Shown here: positions 1 through 7,040 of the stretch, one piece after another
Layout: every line of letters begins with the position of its first letter
How positions within the stretch are numbered: the stretch's first letter is position 1
NCBI GenBank assembly: GCA_031178305.1
Contig: JAPSJG010000108.1
Location: 1-9,989, forward strand
Source: Sinorhizobium sp.
GTDB taxonomy: Bacteria; Pseudomonadota; Alphaproteobacteria; Rhizobiales; Rhizobiaceae
DNA: 9,989 nucleotides
Direction of reading: 5' to 3'
Translations under genes and position numbers: made by a program
Notes under the pieces: generated by a model
The model's database searches: none
Told to the model about the DNA's origin: nothing
The model's input: only the letters and a program-made list of their open reading frames with translations

Positions 1-2
1 CA

Positions 3-3000
3 TCGATCTTCGGCGACTTTGCGCTCGGCCTCTCCGATGGCTGGTTCGCGCGTAGCCAGACGGCGGAGTTCCCGATCGGCAAGCTCGCGGCCGTGCCGCA
101 TTGGCAAAAATGTGTGGGCGATCTCAAGTTGCGCGACATCACCGTCGTCGAGCGCGAATGCCCACACGGCAATACCATCCTGATTGAAGCACGCGGCGCG
201 GCAAGCCAGCCAGCGGAAATGAGCGAGATCGGGGCCGCTCCCTATGTGCTGCTCGAAGTGGCAGGTTCCAGGCGCGGGTCCATGCCTGCGGGCGCCATTG
301 CCGTATCCGTCTCGGGTGAGATGGATACCGATGTCGCCGCATTGCGCGACGCTTTCGGCGCCCTTGGCGCCGACGCGGTTCGTGCAGTATTCCTGTCCCC
401 GGCGGCAGAGCGCATCAGCGACGAGGATTCCGGCTTGCTGCAGACGCGGGTACTGGCACTCAGCGCCTTTGCCGAAGCGCTGCGCCAACATGTCGGAGAA
501 ACGGGCCTCAACGAGCGCCCCCGCCTCGTGCTCGTGGCACCGGGCGGTGCACCGGTTGCCGCCTCGGCGAGTTCCGGGGTGAATTCGGGCCTGTGGACAT
601 TCGTCCGCGTGCTAGAGAACGAATACGAGTTCCTCGACGTTCATTCGCTCGACCTCACCGATGATACCGCGAGCGAGGACGAGATGCTCGCCGCGGCACT
701 GCCGCTTCTGACGCTGGATGGCTCCAACCGCGAATGGCTGCTCGACCGGGCGACCGGCCTCTTCTCCGAGATTCGGGCTGTGCCCGGTCCCGCCGGCCGG
801 GCGGAGGGGAAGACGAGCGCTTTTGCGGCGGCTACCATCCGCCAGCGCGTCAGTTCTCAGGTCGGCAGCATTGCCTGGGAAGAAACCGAGGTGCCGCGCG
901 CAGGACCAGGCGAGGTCGTAGTCGCCGTCGCCGCGACGGGCCTCAATTTCCGCGATGTTATGTGGGCCATGGGGCTCTTGCCCGAGGAAGCGCTCGAGGA
1001 CGGCTTTGCCGGGGCGACGATCGGCATGGAGCTTTCCGGCCATGTCGTCGAGGTCGGAAAAGGCGTCGACGACCTTATGGTTGGCGATGCGGTGATGGCG
1101 ATCGCCTCCTCGGCGTTTTCGACGCATGCGGTCGTCTCGCGCGCCGGCGTTGCCAAGCTGCCGCAGACGATCAGCCCGGTGGCGGCCGCCACCCTGCCAG
1201 TCGCCTTTCTCACCGCCTATTACGCCATGGTCGAACTCGGCCGCATCCAGGCGGGAGAGGCGATCCTCATCCATGGTGCCGCGGGCGGGGTCGGCCTCGC
1301 GGCTTTGCAGGTCGCCAAGCTGAAGGGCGCCAAGGTCATCGCGACCGCCGGTACGCGCGAGAAGCGGCGCTTCCTGAAGATGCTCGGTGCGGATCACGTC
1401 TTCGATTCGCGCTCGCTCGGCTTCGTCAGTGACGTGCGCGCTGTGACCGGCGGCGAAGGCGTGGACCTCGTGCTCAACTCGCTCTTTGCGGAGGCGATGG
1501 AGCAGAGCCTCGCCCTCGTCAAACCCTTCGGGCGGTTCCTCGAACTCGGCAAGCGTGACTATTATGCCGACAGCAAGATCGGGCTCAGGCCTTTCCGCCG
1601 CAACATCAGCTACTTCGGTATCGACGCGGACCAATTGCTCGTCAATCAGCCGGGATTGACGAAGCGCATCTTCATGGAAATCGGCGCGCTTTTCGAGCAA
1701 GGGCGACTGACTCCGCTTCCCTACCGAGCCTTCGATTTCGACGAGATCGGCAATGCTTTCCGTCTGATGCAGAACGCCGGCCATATCGGCAAGATCGTCG
1801 TCCTGCCCCCCGTCGCCGGCAAGCACGAGATTGCCGCCAAGGCGCACAGCGGCATGAAGGTCGATCCGGATGGCGTCCATCTCGTCGTCGGCGGGATCGG
1901 CGGCTTCGGCCTAATGGCGGCCAACTGGCTTGTCGAGAAGGGCGCACGCAGGGTCGCGCTCTGCTCGCGTCGGGGGCAGCCGGATCCGGAGACGACCGCC
2001 ATGGTCGCACGTTGGGCGGAACGTGGCGTATCCGCGTCGCTGCATGCTTGCGACGTAACCGACGCCGCAGCCGTCGAGGCGCTGCTTGCAACGCTGCGGG
2101 CGCAAGCACCGCTGCGCTCCGTCGTCCACGCCGCGATGGTGCTCGACGACGCGCTGATCAGCAATCTCAACCGCGAACGCAACCGGCCGGTGATCGACGC
2201 CAAGGCCAAGGGCGCGGCGGTCCTCGACCGCTTCACGCGCGGGGACCGGCTCGACAATTTCATCCTGTTCTCTTCCGCAACCACGCTGGTCGGTAATCCG
2301 GGTCAGGCGAACTATGTCGCCGCCAATGGCTATCTCGAGGGCCTTGCCCGGGCGCGGCGTGCGGCGGGCCTCGCGGCCCTGGCGGTCGGTTTCGGCGCAA
2401 TCGCCGATGCCGGCTACCTGACGCAAAATGCCGATGTCAACGACTTGCTCGCAAAACGCATCGGCAAGACGGCGCTGAAATCACAGGTCGCGCTCGACAT
2501 GGTCGAAGCCCATCTCGCCGCCGATCCTGGCACTGTAGATGCCGCTGTCGTGATGATCTCCGAGATCGACTGGGCGGCGGCGCGTAACCTGCCGGTTGCC
2601 CGCAATGCGCTCTTCGAGGTGATCCTGCGCACAGCCGACCAGCATTCGTCCGGCGCCGAGGGCACGACGGTGGACCTCGTCGCCATGATCGAGGGCAAAT
2701 CGCCACAGGAGGCTGAGGACATTCTCTTCGATCTGGTCGCCGGGGAAATCGCCGCCATCCTTCGCGTGTCGAAGGATACGGTGACCCGAGGCAAAATCCT
2801 GAAGGAAATCGGTCTCGACAGCCTGATGGCCGTCGAGCTCGGCATCAGCTTCCAGCAGAACACCGGTTTCGACATGCCTCTCAGCGGCGTCGCCGACAAC
2901 ACGACGGTCGGGGACGTTGCCCGGAAGCTTTACGAAAAGGTCAGCAAGCGCGATCAGGGCGGCGACGTCGAAAGCGATGACGACAAGCTCGTCACCGAGC

Positions 3001-3050
3001 TGACGCAGCGCCACGTCGGAGCGGCAAAGGAGAAAGCACTGAGCCAATGA
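3..3050 (+). CDS. rkpA: RkpA, multidomain fatty-acid/polyketide synthase, C-terminal part (5' partial)
   Basis: The frame is open from base 3 with no stop, so the gene starts upstream; a GTG at 93 is only an internal codon. About 1015 residues are visible. Nt 3-100 (FGDFALGLSDGWFARS) resembles the end of a polyketide C-methyltransferase domain. Nt ~240-780 resembles the structural pseudo-KR half domain (GLWTFVRVLENEYEFLDV). Nt ~830-1815 is an enoylreductase (LNFRDVMWAMG; NADPH loop HGAAGGVGLA at 1272-1301). Nt ~1875-2450 is a ketoreductase (GGIGGFG at 1890-1910; Ser of FSSAT near 2271; catalytic Tyr of GQANYVAAN at 2313-2315). Nt ~2710-2940 is an ACP (GLDSLMAVEL, phosphopantetheine Ser at 2820-2822). 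A charged tail of ~35 residues follows and no thioesterase. From memory of the locus, RkpA is ~2500 residues and makes a specialised acyl chain for capsular polysaccharide. The ATGA overlap with rkpG suggests translational coupling. Family call is firm; the exact product is unknown. Confidence 0.93.
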   Translation, partial: SIFGDFALGLSDGWFARSQTAEFPIGKLAAVPHWQKCVGDLKLRDITVVERECPHGNTILIEARGAASQPAEMSEIGAAPYVLLEVAGSRRGSMPAGAIAVSVSGEMDTDVAALRDAFGALGADAVRAVFLSPAAERISDEDSGLLQTRVLALSAFAEALRQHVGETGLNERPRLVLVAPGGAPVAASASSGVNSGLWTFVRVLENEYEFLDVHSLDLTDDTASEDEMLAAALPLLTLDGSNREWLLDRATGLFSEIRAVPGPAGRAEGKTSAFAAATIRQRVSSQVGSIAWEETEVPRAGPGEVVVAVAATGLNFRDVMWAMGLLPEEALEDGFAGATIGMELSGHVVEVGKGVDDLMVGDAVMAIASSAFSTHAVVSRAGVAKLPQTISPVAAATLPVAFLTAYYAMVELGRIQAGEAILIHGAAGGVGLAALQVAKLKGAKVIATAGTREKRRFLKMLGADHVFDSRSLGFVSDVRAVTGGEGVDLVLNSLFAEAMEQSLALVKPFGRFLELGKRDYYADSKIGLRPFRRNISYFGIDADQLLVNQPGLTKRIFMEIGALFEQGRLTPLPYRAFDFDEIGNAFRLMQNAGHIGKIVVLPPVAGKHEIAAKAHSGMKVDPDGVHLVVGGIGGFGLMAANWLVEKGARRVALCSRRGQPDPETTAMVARWAERGVSASLHACDVTDAAAVEALLATLRAQAPLRSVVHAAMVLDDALISNLNRERNRPVIDAKAKGAAVLDRFTRGDRLDNFILFSSATTLVGNPGQANYVAANGYLEGLARARRAAGLAALAVGFGAIADAGYLTQNADVNDLLAKRIGKTALKSQVALDMVEAHLAADPGTVDAAVVMISEIDWAAARNLPVARNALFEVILRTADQHSSGAEGTTVDLVAMIEGKSPQEAEDILFDLVAGEIAAILRVSKDTVTRGKILKEIGLDSLMAVELGISFQQNTGFDMPLSGVADNTTVGDVARKLYEKVSKRDQGGDVESDDDKLVTELTQRHVGAAKEKALSQ
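2715..2935 (+). other. Acyl carrier protein domain at the C-terminus of RkpA
   Basis: The last folded domain of RkpA is a type-I ACP of about 75 residues. The core motif is GLDSLMAVEL, with the predicted phosphopantetheinylated serine encoded by AGC at 2820-2822. It is preceded by a typical first helix (LFDLVAGEIAAIL). After the domain comes a tail with an acidic patch (DVESDDDK) rather than a thioesterase or reductase. Release of the chain must therefore rely on a separate enzyme; the adjacent oxoamine synthase RkpG is the natural candidate (inference). Confidence 0.85.
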
Positions 3051-4462
3051 GCAGCGACGGAAACGGCCAGACCTTCTCCAAGATGAACAGCAGTCTCAAA
3101 GAGAATCTGCTGGACAGGATGAGGAACACGCATCACTCGTCCGAGCGCAACCGGATGGCGCGCACGGAACGGGATTTGCCCCCCGCTCCGCGTCGCCAGC
3201 AGGCCCGCTTCGAGGATCTGCCGGAATACAAGCAGGTCGTGGCGCAAAGATTCGCGAGCGAGCAGCTCGGCATCGCCAACCCGTTCTATCGCCCGCACCA
3301 GACCGCGGCCGGCGCGACGACGATGATCGATGGCCGTACGCTGATCAATTTCGCCTCTTACGATTATCTCGGATTGAACAAGCACGCCCATGTCCTCGAA
3401 CGGGCGCGCAAGACGATCGGCACCTTCGGAATTTCGGCCTCGGCAAGCCGGCTGGTGGCGGGCGAACGGCCGATCCATATCGAGCTTGAGGAGCGGATCG
3501 CGCGTTTCTACGGCGTGGACGCCGCCGTCTGTTTCGTCAGCGGCTACCTGACCAATGTTGCCGCCATCAGCTGCCTGATGGGGCCGAAGGATCTCGTCAT
3601 CCACGACGAGTTCATTCACAACAGTGCGCTTGCCGGCATCAAACTTTCGGGCGCCACGCGCCGGTTCTTCAAGCACAACGATACGGCCGACCTGGAGCAT
3701 GTACTGCGCACGGTGTCCGGCGACTATCGCCACATCATGGTGATCGTCGAGGGCATCTATTCGATGGACGGCGATATCGCCAACCTGCCTGCCCTGCTGA
3801 AGCTTAAGGCCGAATACGGTTTCTGGCTGATGGTCGATGAGGCCCACTCGCTTGGCGTCCTCGGAAAGCGCGGCAAGGGTCTCGCCGAACATTTCGGCAT
3901 CGATCCGCACGAGGTCGACATCTGGATGGGAACGCTCTCGAAGACGACGTCGAGCTGCGGCGGCTATATTGGCGGCAGTGCGGCGCTGGCTGCCGTGCTC
4001 AAGGCCTCTGCCGGCGGTTTCGTCTACAGCGTCGGCCTTGCGCCCGCCTTGGGCGCGGCGGCGGTCGCAAGCCTCGATGTCCTGGAACGTGAGCCGGAGC
4101 GTACCACCGCGCTCCGGCGCAATGGCAGCCTGTTTTTGAAGCTTGCCAAGGAGGCCGGACTCGATACCGGGTTGAGCGGGGGTTACTCGGTCGTGCCGGT
4201 CATCGTCGGGGACTCGTTGCGTGCCGTGCAGCTTTCGAACGACCTGCTCGCCGCCGGCATCAATGTGCTGCCCATCATCCATCCGGCTGTGCCGGAAGGA
4301 CTTGCGCGGCTGCGCTTCTTCATCACCAGCGAGCACACGGACGAGCAGATTCGTCGTACCGTGGCGCTGACTGCAGGGCGGTTGAAGGATCTCACCGAAC
4401 GCAATTTCGGGCTTGGCGGCGTCGATATCGAACAGATGCTGAGGGCGATCTCCGCGCGTTAG
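3047..4462 (+). CDS. rkpG: RkpG, alpha-oxoamine synthase family PLP enzyme
   Basis: This 471-residue protein is of the AONS/serine palmitoyltransferase/KBL family, whose members condense an acyl thioester with an amino acid with loss of CO2. Visible landmarks: NFASYDYLGL, SASASRLVAGE, the PLP-stacking His region (DEFIHNSALAG), YSMDGD, VDEAHSLG with D264 and H267 contacting PLP, and LSKTTSSCGG with Schiff-base Lys K299 (codon at 3941). The C-terminal ARLR motif (R421, R423) is present. An N-terminal extension of about 80 residues, rich in basic residues, precedes the catalytic core. The ATG overlaps the rkpA TGA (ATGA); an AAGGAGA at 3027-3033 lies 13 nt upstream, slightly far but usable. In Sinorhizobium rkpG is a capsule gene, often called an acyltransferase. 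Fold and PLP chemistry are firm; the amino-acid substrate is unknown. It probably takes the chain from the RkpA ACP (inference). Confidence 0.93.
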   Translation: MSSDGNGQTFSKMNSSLKENLLDRMRNTHHSSERNRMARTERDLPPAPRRQQARFEDLPEYKQVVAQRFASEQLGIANPFYRPHQTAAGATTMIDGRTLINFASYDYLGLNKHAHVLERARKTIGTFGISASASRLVAGERPIHIELEERIARFYGVDAAVCFVSGYLTNVAAISCLMGPKDLVIHDEFIHNSALAGIKLSGATRRFFKHNDTADLEHVLRTVSGDYRHIMVIVEGIYSMDGDIANLPALLKLKAEYGFWLMVDEAHSLGVLGKRGKGLAEHFGIDPHEVDIWMGTLSKTTSSCGGYIGGSAALAAVLKASAGGFVYSVGLAPALGAAAVASLDVLEREPERTTALRRNGSLFLKLAKEAGLDTGLSGGYSVVPVIVGDSLRAVQLSNDLLAAGINVLPIIHPAVPEGLARLRFFITSEHTDEQIRRTVALTAGRLKDLTERNFGLGGVDIEQMLRAISAR

Positions 4463-4501
4463 CACCACCGGGGCTGCCGCGGCCGCAAGCGAGTTTCCAG
4501 C

Positions 4502-5305
4502 ATGACTCACGTGATCATTACCGGCGGCTCCAGCGGCATAGGGATGGCGGTCGCCTCAATCTATGCCGCCCGTGGTGCGCGGCTGTCGCTGATCGCGCGC
4601 TCGGGCGATCTTCTTGAATCGGCGGCGCAGAAACTCGTTTCGGAATACGGCGCCGGTGCTGGCGATATCCGCATCGAGGCGGCGGACGTGACGAATGAGG
4701 CAGAGGTCGGCGCTGCGATCTCCCGCTGCATCGAAGCCCTCGGCCCTTGCGACATTCTCGTAACCTCGGCGGGCGTTGTCGAACCCGCGCCATTCGAAAC
4801 CATGCCCGCGCTGTCGTTCCGCCGACAAGTGGAGACGAATCTCTGCGGAACCGTGCATGCCATACGCGCCGTCTATCCGGACATGGTGCGGCGGCGAAAG
4901 GGGCGTATCGCGATGATATCCTCCGGCGCAGGCCTCATCGGTATTTATGGCTATTCGGCCTATTGCGCTTCCAAGTTCGCGCTTCACGGCTTTGCGCAGG
5001 CGCTGCGGGTCGAAGCACGCTGCCACGGCATCCATGTGTCGGTGAGCTTTCCGCCCGATACCGAGACGCCGCAGTTCGAGCGGGAACTCGACCAACGTCC
5101 GCCGGAGGCGAGCGTCGTGATGGGTGCCGTCAAGCCCTGGAGCACCGACGCCGTGGCGATAAAGATCGTCGCGGGAATCGATCGAAGGCGTTTCGAGATC
5201 TATTTCGGGCTCACGCTCTTCTTGCTTGGGCGTTTCGGTCCCGCCGTTCGGCCGCTCCTCGACTGGTGGTTCGACAGGGCGGTCGCACAGAGCCGTGGAC
5301 GATGA
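4502..5305 (+). CDS. rkpH: RkpH, short-chain dehydrogenase resembling 3-ketosphinganine reductase
   Basis: A 267-residue classical SDR, cytoplasmic or membrane-associated, NADPH-dependent. The N-terminal nucleotide loop is TGGSSGIG (residues 7-14); catalytic S141, Y154 and K158 lie in ISSGAG and YCASK. The usual NAG motif reads SAG here. After the active site comes PPDTETPQF, which closely resembles the PPDTDTPGF segment I recall in eukaryotic 3-ketodihydrosphingosine reductase (KDSR); other SDRs generally carry PG..T. in this place. The C-terminal 40 residues are hydrophobic/aromatic (FEIYFGLTLFLLGRFG, LLDWWF), suggesting membrane contact as in KDSR. It starts 39 bp after rkpG; no good Shine-Dalgarno is visible before the ATG, so translation may depend on the upstream gene. 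Likely role: reduce the keto product of RkpG (inference). SDR assignment is certain; the KDSR-like substrate is probable. Confidence 0.93.
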   Translation: MTHVIITGGSSGIGMAVASIYAARGARLSLIARSGDLLESAAQKLVSEYGAGAGDIRIEAADVTNEAEVGAAISRCIEALGPCDILVTSAGVVEPAPFETMPALSFRRQVETNLCGTVHAIRAVYPDMVRRRKGRIAMISSGAGLIGIYGYSAYCASKFALHGFAQALRVEARCHGIHVSVSFPPDTETPQFERELDQRPPEASVVMGAVKPWSTDAVAIKIVAGIDRRRFEIYFGLTLFLLGRFGPAVRPLLDWWFDRAVAQSRGR

Positions 5306-5306
5306 C

Positions 5307-5341
5307 CGTCGGCGATCGCCCGCGGCTTGTCGCTGCCGACG
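5307..5341 (+). other. Inverted repeat / possible hairpin just after rkpH
   Basis: CGTCGGC (5307-5313) pairs perfectly with GCCGACG (5335-5341) around a 21-nt loop; the perfect palindrome GGCGATCGCC (5311-5320) lies inside. It begins two bases after the rkpH stop in the longest gap of the operon (5306-5429). A T-run is lacking (TTAGCATTTAG follows), so it is not a convincing intrinsic terminator; an attenuator or RNA-stability element is possible. The rest of the gap shows no clear -35/-10 pair. Confidence 0.3.
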
Positions 5342-5417
5342 TTAGCATTTAGACAGGAAGGCTCTTAGCGTCAAAGGCGCATCCCGCTCTAAAGGCCGCG
5401 GCGCGGTCAAAAGGCTT

Positions 5418-5422
5418 GAAGG
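5418..5422 (+). promoter_or_regulatory. Shine-Dalgarno that supports the TTG start of rkpI
   Basis: GAAGG lies 7 nt upstream of TTG at 5430. No ATG or GTG occurs in frame between the upstream stop (5343-5345) and this TTG, and the next in-frame ATG (about 5682) would delete the first transmembrane helices. The TTG is therefore the best start. Confidence 0.65.
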
Positions 5423-5429
5423 TATCGGT

Positions 5430-7022
5430 TTGGCGGTTCTTCCCTTTCATTTGCATGATTACCCGACAGCGCTGACCCTTTGCTGCTATCTTCTTTCCTG
5501 CGCCGTGATCTTCTTCACCGACCGTTTCGCTCTGCCGAAGCGTGAGCGCCGGAAGAATGCCTCTCCCTTTGGCCGCGACCAGGATACGCTCGATATTATC
5601 GCCCGGCTTCCGATAATCGCGCTCGTCTTTGCCGGCTTTTTCGCGATTTCCTGGCGCCCGCTCTATGCGGCGGCGGGCACCATGAGTTTCTTCATCATCT
5701 TCACCGGCATTTCCCGCGCGAAGTTCAAATTCATTCGCGAGCCCTTGGTCTTCTCGGACATCGCCCTCGTCGCAGATCTCTTCAAGTACAAGACGATCTT
5801 CTATGCGACATCGCTCAACATCGTGTTCTGGATCGTGGCCTTTCTCTACGTCTTCGGCGTCTCCGGTCTCTACATGTATTTCGAGCCGAGCTTGCTGCCG
5901 GCGCGCGACGAGGCGTTCTGGATCGTGGTGATGATCGCCGCCGCCAATGCCCCATGGATCCTGCTGTTCTACGGTCCGGTGAACCGCCCGACCGCCGCCC
6001 TCGTCCAGCGCCTCGTCGGCAAGGTCAATGTCAAGATGAGCACGGTGCGCTTCGGCACCTTCGGCTCGGTGGTTTTTCATTTCATCATCTGGCTCGGCGT
6101 CAAGCGCGAGAAGATCGTTGCCGAACTCTCCGAGCGCCTGCTAGCCGCCGTGCATGATCTGATCGGCCATGAAGAGGCGCCGCTGATCGTCGTCTGGCAA
6201 TCGGAATCTTTCATCGACATGCGCCATTTCGGCGTCGACACGATCAAGCTGCCGACGATCGACCGGTTGCGCAAGCAGGCGGTGCAGTGGGGCCGATTGA
6301 GCAATGTCTTCGAGGGCGGCTACACGTTGCGCACCGAGTTCGCCGTCTTAAGCGGTCTCGTACCTGACGACATCCATGTCGATGCGAGCTATCCCTACCT
6401 GCGTGCAGCACACTATGCCGATGTCGTCTGGCCGGGGAAATTGAAAAGGGCCGGCTGGCACACACATTTCGTCCACCCCTACGACCGGACATTCTTCCTG
6501 CGCCACAAGGCAATGCCGGTGCTCGGCTTCGACAAGCTCACCATGCTCGACGCCTTCGACCACGATACGGCAACAGACGGTCTCTACGTCTCCGACGGGG
6601 TTCTGACCGCCCGGGTGCTCGAGGAAGCCGAGAAGCTGCCGCAGGATGAAAGCGGCTTCTTCTTCGTCGCCTCCATGGCAAATCATGGACCCTGGGAACC
6701 CGGCCGGATCGAAGGCCTCACCAATCCGGTCGAGATCTATCTGGCGATCCTCGAGCAATCGGATGCCGCCCTGAAGAAGCTTGTCGACGGCCTCGGCAAA
6801 CTCGAACGCCCGGTCTGGCTCGTCTTTTACGGCGACCACGCGCCGCTGTTGAAATCCTTCGCCGACCCGTTCCCGGATCCGCGCACGGACTATTTCATCG
6901 TGCCGCTCGCAAATGCCCGCCCGTCGAATCACCGCCCGATGCCGCCGCAGGACGAGCATCCGTGGAACCTTCTGCGCGCCCTGATTGCGCATGCCAACCT
7001 GCAGAAGGAGGCGCTGCAATAG
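5430..7022 (+). CDS. rkpI: RkpI, polytopic membrane protein with LTA-synthase-like sulfatase domain
   Basis: This 530-residue inner-membrane protein has hydrophobic segments near residues 13-29, 57-75, 77-94, 126-150, 162-181 and 209-224, then a soluble, presumably periplasmic, alkaline-phosphatase/sulfatase-fold domain (~250-530). The domain has the landmarks of phosphoglycerol or lipoteichoic-acid synthases: metal-binding E259 in WQSESF, probable nucleophile T299 in GGYTLRTEF, H419 in ANHGPW, and D469/H470 in YGDHAP. Their spacing is close to that I recall for S. aureus LtaS (E255, T300, H416, D475, H476). Such enzymes use a covalent phospho-threonine to move phosphoglycerol or phosphoethanolamine groups from a phospholipid. 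TTG start, preceded by GAAGG. The locus makes it a capsule gene; the group moved and its acceptor are unknown. The TTG may be misplaced, but no better start exists. Confidence 0.9.
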   Translation: MAVLPFHLHDYPTALTLCCYLLSCAVIFFTDRFALPKRERRKNASPFGRDQDTLDIIARLPIIALVFAGFFAISWRPLYAAAGTMSFFIIFTGISRAKFKFIREPLVFSDIALVADLFKYKTIFYATSLNIVFWIVAFLYVFGVSGLYMYFEPSLLPARDEAFWIVVMIAAANAPWILLFYGPVNRPTAALVQRLVGKVNVKMSTVRFGTFGSVVFHFIIWLGVKREKIVAELSERLLAAVHDLIGHEEAPLIVVWQSESFIDMRHFGVDTIKLPTIDRLRKQAVQWGRLSNVFEGGYTLRTEFAVLSGLVPDDIHVDASYPYLRAAHYADVVWPGKLKRAGWHTHFVHPYDRTFFLRHKAMPVLGFDKLTMLDAFDHDTATDGLYVSDGVLTARVLEEAEKLPQDESGFFFVASMANHGPWEPGRIEGLTNPVEIYLAILEQSDAALKKLVDGLGKLERPVWLVFYGDHAPLLKSFADPFPDPRTDYFIVPLANARPSNHRPMPPQDEHPWNLLRALIAHANLQKEALQ

Positions 7023-7040
7023 CAGCGGCGATTGCAGAAA

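Noticed and set aside
93..95. GTG as the start of rkpA
   Set aside because: The frame is open upstream to base 3 and encodes a methyltransferase-like segment, and the locus is known for a much longer RkpA. The gene is cut by the window edge.
612..1880. Long antisense open frame (422 codons) inside rkpA
   Set aside because: It is a shadow of codon bias in GC-rich DNA, rich in Arg/Asp/Gly, without a recognisable domain, opposite a clear enoylreductase.
2954..4510. Long antisense open frame (518 codons) across rkpG
   Set aside because: It mirrors the whole of rkpG, with low-complexity Arg/Ala/Asp/Gly composition and no family likeness. Length alone is not evidence at this GC content.
7032..7034. 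TTG start for rkpJ
   Set aside because: It adds just three residues before an ATG and has no better Shine-Dalgarno; ATG 7041 was preferred, though the choice is not certain.
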